Source: Aphelenchoides besseyi
Lineage: Eukaryota > Nematoda > Chromadorea > Rhabditida > Aphelenchoididae
Assembly: GCA_024699855.1 (NCBI GenBank)
Contig: JAMPIQ010000002.1
Coordinates: 14,942,001-15,006,000, forward strand
Length of the DNA stretch: 64,000 bases
Reading direction: 5' to 3'
The position numbers and the translations under genes were made by a program. Of this stretch, positions 1 to 10,662 are shown one piece after another. The number at the start of each line of letters is the position of its first letter. Positions within the stretch are counted from its first letter, which is position 1. Under the pieces are notes generated by a model, which did no database searches, was not told where the DNA came from, and was given only the letters and a program-made list of their open reading frames with translations.

Positions 1-1636
1 AAGAAGCGTTTGAAGAGGGTACGATTGAAGTTTAATGAGTATGAATGATTTCTTTTTAAGGAGAAGATCCGCTTCGTTCACGAACTGTTCTTAACGCGAA
101 CGATGCCAACTCGATCGCAGGTGTTCTCAAGCTCTATTTGCGCGAACTCAGAGATCCGCTCTTTCCGTTCTTTATGTTCGAACGTGTCATTGATTGTGCG
201 AAAAGCACAAATACCGACGAGTTCACAAGTAAAATCGTCGAGTTGATCCGTAAGCTTCCACCGTCGTCATATCTGCTGCTTCGCTATTTGTTTGCATTTT
301 TGAATTTTGTGTCCAACTACAGTGAACAGAATTGTATGGATACGTACAATCTGGCCGTTTGCTTTGGTCCAACTCTTCTACGTGTACCCGACTCAAATGA
401 TCAAGTTTATCATCAGAACTATGTGAATGAAGCCATAAAGAATCTGATTATTCATCACGCTCGTATTTTCTCCAACATGGTTCCCGGTCCACTGTTCAAA
501 CGTCCGGCATTGAGTGCCAGTGTTCCAACGACTCCAGCGTTGATTTCCGCAGCAAACGAACATCGCGATCTTCAGTTCGTCGATGAGGGATGTGCCAATT
601 CGACTAATGGCGATTCGGCTACTCCTTCGACTTCTGGAACTGTGTCCACACTCAACGATACGTACATGAGACCGTGCATACTGGGCGACGAAAACGTCTT
701 TAAACCATCGGAGAACTCAGCCGCGCCATCAACCGGAATTATGAACAATTCGTTGAGTAATTCGACGGTCACTTCGCGTCCTGCTGGAGCTTTGACTTCG
801 ACTCCACGAAGTCCAATCGAATCAACTGGAAAAGACGTTACTTCAACATCAAATTATTGCTATTCGTCTTCGGAAAACAACTCGATCAACAATCTGAATG
901 GAAAACTTCAGCGATCAACCAAGAACGATGAGGTGAAGAACGAAGTCAACGACACTGCAAAACTGAACGACGAAAACGCTTTGTTGTCCTCTGCAATTCA
1001 TCGTCGACAGTTCAGCGAAGGAAATGCGGGCGAAGTAAGTTTTCAATTGTCTACGTTGATTAGCCATCGATTACAGAATGCCTTTCGACAGTTACCAGTG
1101 AGCGAGAATTCGACGGCTTTGCATCCAATTTCAAACGGCACTAAATCGAATCTCAACGGCACCGGACCTACGAGACCTGAATTTCACAGCAAATCCGGAT
1201 TCCTGCGTCACGAGTATCGACAGCAACAACACGCGGCGTCCGTCGATTTGCCTTCTTATCAGCAGTTGAACGCCTCGACCACACAGTCGGCCTTTTCGTT
1301 GAATAAATCGTTGGATTTAAATAACAGCGGAAGTTCGGGCGGAAGGTACGTTACCGCAATCGAAGTATAATCAGTCTATGCGTTTGTAGAACTTTGGAAC
1401 GAATTCGAATTCCAATCGCACCGAAACCAAAAACGACGACCACATCGACGACTCCTCATTCTCCGCCTCAATCGAATGGCTCCGCTTATCTCTACTCCAC
1501 GGTCAACAAACCGAAAGCTGCCCCCTTTTCGATGACCACATCGGCATCGTCGGTCGTGCAAACGGTCAACAAGTTGGATGAGTTGATGGCCGAAGACAAA
1601 TTAAACACTCGGGTTGTTTCGGGAACAAAAAATTGA
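1..1636 (+). CDS. srgp-1: srGAP-type Rho GTPase-activating protein, C-terminal part (5' end outside window)
   Basis: This is the 3' end of a SLIT-ROBO Rho GAP. Its exons are approximately 1-18, 61-1345 and 1390-1636, joined in phase; the upstream part lies outside the window. The first 120 residues form the second half of a RhoGAP domain: GEDPL, then SIAGVLKLYLRELRDPLFP, then MRYLFAFLN-type and NLAVCFGPTLLRVP motifs, in the order and spacing of the srGAP family. These proteins stimulate GTP hydrolysis by Rac/Cdc42-type GTPases at the plasma membrane and pair this with an N-terminal F-BAR domain, which is not visible here. The remaining 390 or so residues are Ser/Thr/Asn-rich and look disordered; no SH3 domain is evident, as in the worm srGAP but unlike vertebrate ones. 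A possible polyadenylation signal lies near 1909. The family call is firm; the orthologue name is inferred. Confidence 0.9.
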
Positions 1637-2165
1637 AATGTTTTTTTAACTTATTGATTCTAACACACATATGCATTGTTTCTAAAAACCAGTTGCTAGC
1701 AATAACTCTCGTTAGTCTTTTCAAATCAAATGGTCAACAAACGAATCTAAGCCAATATCCTACAGTGTACAGAACATTGTTAAACCCTCTATTCAACTTC
1801 CCGTATTCTAGTGATTATGCAAACAAATGCCAAATCTTTTTTGCGTGTTCTCCTGTTGTTTTCAAGTCCTCCATTTATATTTTATGGTTATGAATATTGC
1901 GATTTCAAATAAAAAATTTTTTTGTTAAGTTTCTATCACAGGGTTCTTCAGTCGTTTGAAAAGGCCATTTGATAGTAAATTTATTGTTTTTACGGTTTTG
2001 ATGTAAAAGCAGAAATATGAAACATGTTAAAATATTGGTCAGATTGTTTGAAGAAGACTCATAACTCAACAATGCACTCGTGAAAACAACAACAAGAGGT
2101 CATAGTTTACATTCGAAGGTATGGAGTTTGAATGAGCTAAAAATGCGCAGAAGTTTTCTTCGTAT

Positions 2166-4399
2166 TCAGGGCATATCGAACGAAGAGGAGCTGTCGTTAC
2201 TGTTGCAAAGTGATGGACAACTACTGGGGAACGTTTTCTCGTTGGGACTTAAGGCAGCAAACGGTTGATTGGGAAGATCGGGAGCTGATCCACAGTAAGG
2301 AGAGGAAGCAATAGACGAGTTCATTACATCTTCGGGTTCGGGTGATGATGGAGGTGAGTCATGTTGTTTGGGAAGAGGTCCAAAGGTTTTGCGATCACGA
2401 TCGTAATAGAAATCGGCACCGGAAAAGATGTTCAGATTTGGCAAAAACTGAAAAAATTTTGAGTTTATTGAAACATGTTCAAGCAAACTACCTTTGCATA
2501 CATGTGACCATTGAATACGGATGGAATGTGTACGTAGTTGTTCTCCCACAACGAACTCATATCATTCTGATGACCGCTATCTTCGATTGTTGCGTTCACT
2601 TCCGTGGACGTGGTTGCCGTGTCTTCAGTTGTTTTAGATTCGAATGACAACCTTAATCGTTTGGCCGGAATATTGGAATTCAATTGTTCAACGGCTGAAG
2701 AAGCTTCAGTTTCCTCGTCGTCGATCTTTTTCGTTTCCTCGTCATTCGTCTCTTTACCGGCCACCAACTCCAACACTTCACTTTGACTGATGCATTTTGG
2801 AAACAGTTCAGTCGACGTTTCTTTCAACAGCAATTTCAATCCGGCCAACTTGTTGTCCAAAGCAGGTCGTGATCGAATCTCTAAAATTACACGATGGATT
2901 TTGTACAATCTTTCATTTACCGTTCAGCATCAACTCCTGCATTCGACCACCCAAAGCACAACATAAGGCGGTCAGAATTTGATCGCAGTCGCCAAGCAAC
3001 TTCACATCTGCATCATACGACGGAATGTTTTCTTTGTTGATCAGAATCTGTGGGACCGTTTCGTCGACATTGTACGGAATCAACGAAACCGGCTGCACTT
3101 GAAGCGATGAACCGATTACGACTAGCAAATCGACTTGATCACGATCCTCGGCCATCTGATTGTGAAAGGAATCGGGCAGATCTTCGCCGAAGAAGACAAT
3201 ATCCGGCTTACAAATTCCGTCACCACAGCTCTTGCAGCGAACAACTCGCTACAAAATGAGTCCATCAAATAAAGACCTTTGTAACGAGAAAACCTGCGCA
3301 TAGATGTCCTCTCGCATTTCATCGCATGTATACTTCTGACCGCATTGTAAACAAGTTCCCGTACCAAACGAGCCGTGACATTCGACGCGACGTTCAATAC
3401 CGGCCACTCGTTCGAGAGTGTCGATGTTTTGTGTGTAATTTCGCAGCAATTTTTCTTCCATTTCCAGAAATCGAATAAACAAATGACTAATCGATGGTTT
3501 GTAGACCCCCGGAAAGATCTCCTTAAACAATCAATTGATTATAATTTGCGTCCAATTGGGTTCAACTTTTGCAAATGAGAAGAACACTTCTGGTCTTCGT
3601 TTAAAATACTCGATTTCGAACATAGAAGACGGATGTGGTAGATCGGGGTATGTTTGACGAAGTGACGCGTAAACGCCATTCGAGCTTCTGAAGTCGGGAA
3701 TCCCACAGGAAACCGAAACACCGGCACCGGTTATGATCAGAATGCGTTTTGCTTCTCTGAAATCGAATACAATCACATATGCGAGATCGAAAATTCTTAC
3801 TTGAATAGTTGAACGGCGTGAGCGAAATCGTGGAACTGCGGTAACCGATCTCGATGTCGTCGTTCCGTTGCGATTTGAATGAAATAGCGAAGAGCGGCAT
3901 GTTCGGGCATGTTATCCGGGATCGGACATTCGGGACCCACTATTGTTTGCAACATTTGTCTTGGAGTCAAACCTTTTCCCAACATCTGTTGAACAATTGC
4001 AACACTGGAGACCTGTGGTTTCTTCCATTTTTGTGACAAACGTTCCTCTCGATCATCGAACTCGTCGATGTCTCGCAGCAACTCCAGTTCGCTGTCCTCG
4101 TTCAATTCGTCGCTGTCATTCGAGTTTTGGACTTCCGAATCGGAAACGATTACGTCGTCTGAAATGACGTTTATGTCGAGATGTAATGTACAATCGGTCA
4201 TTTGATACAAAGATTTGAAAACGTTCTAAGAAACTCGTTAAACCTAAAAGCAAAATAGTTTCTGGAGAAATTGTAATCTTCCATGTTCACAGACTTGTTT
4301 TCGCAAATGTTCGAACAACAAAAACAACTCACTTTTTGCGGATTTAATCTGTAGAACCTCGTCTTCTTTTATCGCCACACTGGACAGTTCGGCCTCCAT
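2166..4399 (-). CDS. sir-2.1: SIRT1-class NAD-dependent protein deacetylase
   Basis: Sirtuin that removes acetyl groups from lysines using NAD+; SIRT1-class enzymes are nuclear regulators of histones and transcription factors. Exons run from about 4210 to 2166. The acidic N-terminal exon (4201-3802) ends in FAHAVQLFK. The catalytic core shows the NAD-binding GAGVSVSCGIPDFRS, then TQNIDTLE, the catalytic histidine in ECHGSFGTG and two zinc-binding Cys pairs (CLQC and CKSC). It continues with DIVFFGEDLP, VIGSSLQVQPV and ILINKENIP. The tail ends with an exon carrying FLPNLNIFSGADFYYD, which matches the conserved C-terminal beta-hairpin element of SIRT1 and separates it from other sirtuin classes. 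The start is uncertain. One option is ATG at 4399, with a first exon joined through a GTCTGT donor to the exon at about 4225. The other is the in-frame ATG at 4201. Confidence 0.92.
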
Positions 4400-5302
4400 G
4401 ATTTTTGCTGGGAATCAAGATCGAGAGTTGGGCATGAGAGTCGAAGCGAAAATGTCACGGAATTCGAGTACCGAGCTTACAAAAACAGCGCCATTCGTGA
4501 TTTGGCAATCTTCCAAATGCTGCCGTAGCTGCGGGTATTGATTCAACGGAACGCCAGACGAACGATCACTGCGAGACAAAAGTCGAACGACAATTATCGT
4601 CAAACCATCTAGTTGTTGTTATGAATCATGCAGTCGTGTATCAAATGAATATCTCGGTTTGCTCGAGATTGGAAATCGCTTATCAGATCGTGCAAAAGCC
4701 TCTCGACCAGTTTCTTTTCGTTAGAGCAGCGAAAGTTCGACGACAAGGTGCTTTAAACGAACTCTCGTTCGCTCGATTTATTTACCTGTTCCGTCGGCTC
4801 AAAGGACAGTCGCTTGAGTGTGCGCTTCTAATTGAACATAAGTTCGAAAGAACGTTCGCATTAACTTCCCGAATCAATGTAGTCGGTGCTTTTGAAGTGT
4901 TTGACAATTTTATATCCCAAACTTCTGAATGTTGGGTTATAAATACTTTTTCCAACCATGACCTCAATTTACGGGTTTGAACTTTTGGAGGTTGTCTCTT
5001 GGCCTTTAAACCAATTCGAATAAAACGCCGTCCGATACATTTCACTTCTTTTTCGAACTCTTTGCGACTTCAACTGCCGAGTCTCTTGACTTTTAGTTGG
5101 TTTTTTTTGAGTAAACGCAAACTTTTCGGTCGATTCATGAGCTCAAATGATCCTAGAACTAGTTCGCTGTTTATTGTGAAGGTCTCTCGTGAATTTCTCT
5201 TTCAATAGATTCCGCTTATCTCCATAGCAACGAGTGTCAGCTTCGGATAAACTCATCTGCAAATTCAAATCGTAACTTCAGCTCAATTTAAAGTTCAAAA
5301 AA
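4400..5302. other. Divergent intergenic region between SIRT1 and arginine kinase
   Basis: About 900 bp separate the two divergent genes, so both promoters should lie here. On the minus strand, about 4571-4487 looks like a splice-bounded exon: a TCTCGCAG acceptor, then a coherent peptide beginning DRSSGVPLNQYPQLRQHLED, then a GTAAGC donor. I could not join it in frame to the SIRT1 start exon and do not recognise the peptide. The longest other ORFs (4621-4980 plus, 4782-5045 minus) show no family features. Confidence 0.35.
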
Positions 5303-7049
5303 ATGTCCGGCGCTTTTCGCAATCCTACGTTGATTACCGGCGTTGTGTCGGGACTTGTCGGCTATGGAGCCGGATATTACTATGGGAAAAGCGTAGGTTA
5401 CAATTCCAACACTTGTTTGATATGAAGAACACTTTTCAGAAGGTTTGTCAGCAGTGCGCATTGAATTGCAAATGCGGAAAAGTCGACCCATCGATCGTAA
5501 AGAAAATTGAAGATGCGTACAAGTGAGTGAAATCATTTGTAATAGTCGTTAATCAACTGAATCATAGGACACTACAAGCTCATCCCGAATGCAAATCACT
5601 GTTGAAGAAACATCTAACTAAGAGCGTGGTTGAGGAGCTGAAAAACAAGCAAACCAAGAATGGCGCCACTCTCTACGATGTCATTCGCTCAGGTGGATTC
5701 AAATTGACATTTCAATCATCGATTTTTCAGGTGTCTTCAATCTTTCGGCCGGAATCGGCGTTTATGCCGCAGACTATGAATCGTACAAAGTGTTCGCAAA
5801 GTTGTTTGATCCGATAATTGAGGTTTGTAGACGTTCAAATTTGGAGTATTGACGATGATTGAAGGAGTATCACGGCTTCGGCCCAAATCAAAAGCAACCT
5901 CCAGTCGATTTGGGCGAAAAGCATCTGAGCGAGTTTCCGCCAATTGATCCGAAAGGAGAATTCATCATTTCGACTCGGTTTGTTTACGACTCAACAGATA
6001 ATGGCAGTGGAGGTTTCAGAATTCGATGTGGTCGTACTTTGGATTCATATCCGTTCAATCCGCTGTTGACCGAAGCCAACTACTTGGTCTGATTTTGAAC
6101 TGTCAACTTGGAGTAAAATTCAAAGTTTAGGAAATGGAACAGAAAGTCAAAAACGCTCTGGAAAGTGTGCAAGAGAAGGATTTGAAAGGAAAATACTATC
6201 CGCTTCTCGGAATGAGCAAAAGTGATCAAAATCAGCTCATTGCGGATCATTTTCTGTTCAAAGAAGGTCGACTCAATTGACATCATGATTTCGAGTGACA
6301 GTTTTAGGTGATTCCCATTTGCAAGAAGCCAACGCTTGTAACTTTTGGCCGAAAGGACGTGGAATTTATCATAACAACGAGAAGTCGTTCTTAGTTTGGG
6401 TATTCTTGATTTCAACACGTCAGTGAAATTGGGATGTTTAGGTCAATGAAGAAGATCATTTACGATTAATTTCAATGGAGAAAGGAAGTGATGTCGGCCG
6501 AGTACTGGATCGTTTGATTCGTGGCATCAAAGTTGAAAAAAACCAGAGAAAACAGTTTCAACTGATTTTTTAGGCCGTCGAATCGAAAGTACCATTCGCC
6601 CGTGACGAGCGTCTCGGATGGTGAGACGAAACTTTGTTGATTGAAACAACAATTGTTTCAGGTTGACATTCTGTCCATCGAATCTTGGTTTGTTTTAAGC
6701 TCTTGATATCAATTCCTTCTCGTAGGATCAACTGTTCGCGCGTCTGTTCATATCAAATTGCCAAAGTTGTCGGCTCGCAAAGACTTTAAGGTTTGATTCT
6801 AGTGATCCAGATTTACATGATTGGTTTTCAGCAAATTTGCGAAGATTTGCATCTGCAACCTCGGTTCGTTTGCACGACCAGTCCAATTGAACTCACGTAT
6901 TTAGCGGTATTCACGGAGAACATAGCGAGTCCGAAAACGGCGTCTACGATATCTCGAACAAGGCACGTTTGGGCAAATCGGAGTACGAATGTGTGAAAGA
7001 TATGTACAATGGAGTCAAGAAGTTGATTGAAATGGAAAAAGCGCAATAA
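5303..7049 (+). CDS. Arginine kinase with a hydrophobic N-terminal segment
   Basis: ATP:guanidino phosphotransferase that reversibly moves phosphate between ATP and arginine as an energy buffer. Exons, all in phase: 5303-5392, 5440-5522, 5568-5692, 5731-5822, 5865-5977, 6020-6086, 6131-6266, 6308-6399, 6442-6531, 6574-6620, 6662-6687, 6726-6790, 6832-6863 and 6905-7049. Family motifs appear in order: [23 protein letters not shown] with the catalytic Glu, the reactive-Cys loop [14 protein letters not shown], and [20 protein letters not shown] near the C-terminus. It ends with EMEKAQ. Before the usual start of the N-domain there is an extra exon pair. This encodes a 19-residue hydrophobic Gly/Tyr-rich stretch (residues 10-28) and a four-Cys patch, so the enzyme may be membrane-anchored or organelle-targeted. 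The gene is convergent with the V-ATPase gene, with stop codons about 130 bp apart. Confidence 0.95.
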
Positions 7050-7182
7050 GCTCAATGGTGCGATCATTCGGATCGCATTTAGGAGACTCGATAATTGGAC
7101 GTCAACGCTGATTTCTAGTAATGTTCTTCTGATCATAGCAATTAGAATAAAGTCTTGTGATTTTATTCAAGTCAACAACAAA

Positions 7183-10100
7183 TCAGAGATAAGCACTTTC
7201 GGCACACAATTTACGTAACGAAGTTTTGAAATGTAAAGGCATGAACGAATGGCCGGCACCTTCGTAGAATTTGCTTTGAAACTCGACCCTAAAGTTTCAA
7301 GTAAAACCAACTCGTTATCTACCAACCAATGCAATCGAAGCGCGTGTAGAAACGCTGATAGTCCTTCCATAACAACTAGAACGGAAACCGTAAGCGTTGA
7401 AAACATGGCAAAACAGATGAACAACATTGGCGCTGCCCATATCGGATCTTGGCTCTTGAAAGCCGGTACCAAGACCATGTGAAAAAGAACTTCGGATAAT
7501 TCTGAAAATGTCGATAAACAAAGTTTTTAAGCTCAACATACGTGCATGAGCCAACGACAAAGCCCAAAGTCGAAGATACGATGCGGTATGTGAAATGCAA
7601 CCCAACACAAACTCGATCGTGTGAATGCACTGATGGACCATTAAATCGCCGAATTCAGTTGGATCGTGGTCGGGACGTGGATGAGATTCGGATTTTCGCG
7701 CTTCTTTCCAATTCAACGGTCGAGATTCGCCATTTTCTTCTGTGATCAGTTCCGCTTCTTCTATTGAGCCCATTCGAACACGCACACTCTACGATAGAGA
7801 ATATCTTAGCAAGCATAGAGAAAACGTACGATGTTTCTCGGTCGACGGTTCTCGATGATTGTACGTTGTTTCTTTTTAGCAAACAACCGACAAATCGGTT
7901 TCCCAAAAAGCATAATCGGGACACACAGAAGAGCAATACAAACCAAAAACTTCTCAACCATATCCTAAATCAGAAGATTAGACTGCTGTAAAGAGACCTG
8001 ATATAACTTGATGGGGATACCAATACGACAGATGGCAGTTCTTTTTTTCAACCAAATTTTCGTTCACAAATCCAACTTCGCGTTCTTTAAACATGCTAAA
8101 ATTTTATTAACAGTCGGTTTATACAGAGTTTAAAAATATTCTTTTAACAAACTAACCACATGTTGATAAGTCCAATAAGCAACGACGGTGCACAGTGAGA
8201 TCCTGTAGGTTCTGATAGTTGCGAAAATGCTATTAAACTAACCGGGATAGTAATATCCAAACACATGATCTGCTTTCACCCAATAGACGAGCCATTTGGC
8301 GAAGATTTGAACGCAAAGATAAGCGAAAATGGAGCATAAGAAAATGAGCTGCGGAATTGATTGAGTGAAGATGTCGACAATTGAGCCAAAGAATCTGCAC
8401 TTAAAAGCCAATATTAACATATTTTCGTCTCACGCATTTAAAACCGGCGAATTTTCGATCTCGTGTTCAAAGGGAGGCCAACTAACAAACTCACTTACCC
8501 AGCATTAATAAAACTCAACATCACACCCAAAATCATTTGTGCAATTCCAATGATTACAGAGGCTTTCATTTTCATTGAATTCAAAAAGTTCAATCGATTA
8601 TTCGCAATATTCCATATTGGATCCACACCAATCAAATAAGGTCCGGACTGTAAGGCACTTAGTTAAACTACAAAAGCAATAACTAACCGGATCAACAAAT
8701 GAATTTGCCGGATCAAGCTCTCGGTATCCACCGTGAAGTGACGATTGAAGCAACTCGCTTTCATTGTACGGAATAGTCCATCGAGAGCCAAATACGTTGA
8801 CTGATTTGGCGAAAATATCGTTGTAAATGAGTCCGGCGTACATCGAAAAAAGACCCATCAGTACGATAATAAAACGTCCACCAAAAAAAGTATTAAATAT
8901 CTGAAACAATTATTTCGAAATACAACTGTTGTCCGATACCTCGTCCTTTATCTTCAGTGTATTAATACGTCTTTCGTAGTAAATGAACGCCAAACCAGCC
9001 AAAGTCATAATTAGACCGTGACCAAGATCACCGAACATAACACCAAACAGAAATGGAAACGTGATGATTGTGAATGGTGCTAATTACTATGTAAACGTTA
9101 AAGCATTCAGTCGTCTTACCGGGATTAATTTCTTGATAAGTGGCAATTCCATACGAATCGACAATGTCTTGGAAAACCCGAGTAAAATTGTTGGTGCGAT
9201 TGAATGTTGGCGGTGTTTGAGAAGTCTCCATGATGTTGATGATTGGTGAAATAGTCGATCCGGACTTTTCCTAACAACTAATTAGTTAAACTTTATCAAA
9301 AAACTCATAAACAAACAATTCCTCTTTGCAAGGCTTGAAAAACACAATCCAATTCTCGTTCCGCAATCCAACACTCAGCTACGAAAAAGTTGCCGCTGGT
9401 ATCGAACTTGAATAGGTTTAGCGTATGATAAACGCATTTCTGCAGATGCACAGTTCGAACCCATTCGGGCAACTCGAAAGCAGCACCACGAAGAAACTAA
9501 ATCATCATCTCAGGAAACAGATCTTCTGTTTGCTTACTTCGAGTTTATGACGCTCGGTAGTGTCGATAACCACAGACAAATCGTGCAAACGAATCATCAC
9601 ATCAGCAACGATTAGCTTTCGATCTTTTGATGATTTCGGACATGTGTAAAGTTTTGCATTGAATCTGAAAATCTCTAATTAAAGAGCTAACAACTTTAGA
9701 AGTCACCCATCACAAACACGATTCACAATATCTTGAAGTTTACGTCCATTAAAGAAAATAATGAAAACCGCTTTAAGAACTAATTTTCCCTGAAAACCGA
9801 AAGTTATCTTTAAAGTCGAAAACACTTTAACCGTATCAGGATCTTCGAATTGATCATTAATCTCTGCGGTACGCACAAATGCCGTTCGACGACAAGCTCG
9901 CCACAGTACTCGCTCAAATGAGTGTCGTTTGTGAGCATCGACTACACCGGCAATGAACCTAAAACTTCTAATTGATGAGTTTTGAAGAAAATTATAAACC
10001 ATGGAGTTTCGTGTACTTCGAGCAATGGTGTTAGCGGTGTACCCTACGGAAACTGATCATTTGATTCTATTAACAAAACTTACCACATCGTTGACGCCGT

Positions 10101-10662
10101 CCTTGACGTCTGTTTCCAACTCTGTTTTTGCTTGATGCTCTAAATGTACGTCAAAGAAGGCCTCAACCTTCTCCAAGACACATTGAAATTCGCGAAGATC
10201 GTTGTAATTGCGTTTCAGTTGAGCTTCGCTAGTCAAAAGCTGTCGAATGTCGCGCTCAAGATCGTGAATTTTGGCTTCCAAGTCGTAGATGTTTCGTTGT
10301 TGTGGAACATCGGTGTTGGAAATATCAAGCGGAGGAATGTGTTTTGTGGCGTGGGCATCAACAATCTCCGATTCAATGTACCCTAATAAAATTTTATTCG
10401 AACACAATTGCATTAAAAATCAACTCACGAATTGAACGTTCCAGTTCGGTGCATCGACGAACTTCTCGTACGAAGGTCCGCTGGAAGACGCTCATGTTTG
10501 TGTTCAGCTAAATTGTCCATGTTAATCAGAATTCGTATGTCAATTCTCTACATCAATGAACTGAGCTACACCTTGTTGACCCAATTCGACAACACAATGA
10601 AATGCCGCATCTTTCTCGACCACCATTTGGCAGAGTTTTAAGGGTTCGCTGCGGAAAGACAT
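7183..10662 (-). CDS. V-type proton ATPase V0 subunit a (116 kDa)
   Basis: Subunit a forms half of the proton path in the membrane sector of the vacuolar ATPase and directs the pump to particular membranes. The first exon encodes [20 protein letters not shown]. An intron separates QFID from [19 protein letters not shown], the diagnostic family N-terminus. A coiled-coil-rich cytosolic part follows (10413-9500). The membrane part includes [34 protein letters not shown] and [31 protein letters not shown], which carries the essential arginine. Near the C-terminus is [20 protein letters not shown]. The last exon gives [20 protein letters not shown] and a stop at 7183-7185. The gene has many short introns. 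C. elegans has four paralogues (unc-32, vha-5, vha-6, vha-7) and I cannot say which this matches. Confidence 0.94.

Noticed and set aside
4621..5045. ORFs of 119 and 87 codons on opposite strands between SIRT1 and arginine kinase
   Set aside because: Mutually antisense, no domain, and located where promoters are expected.
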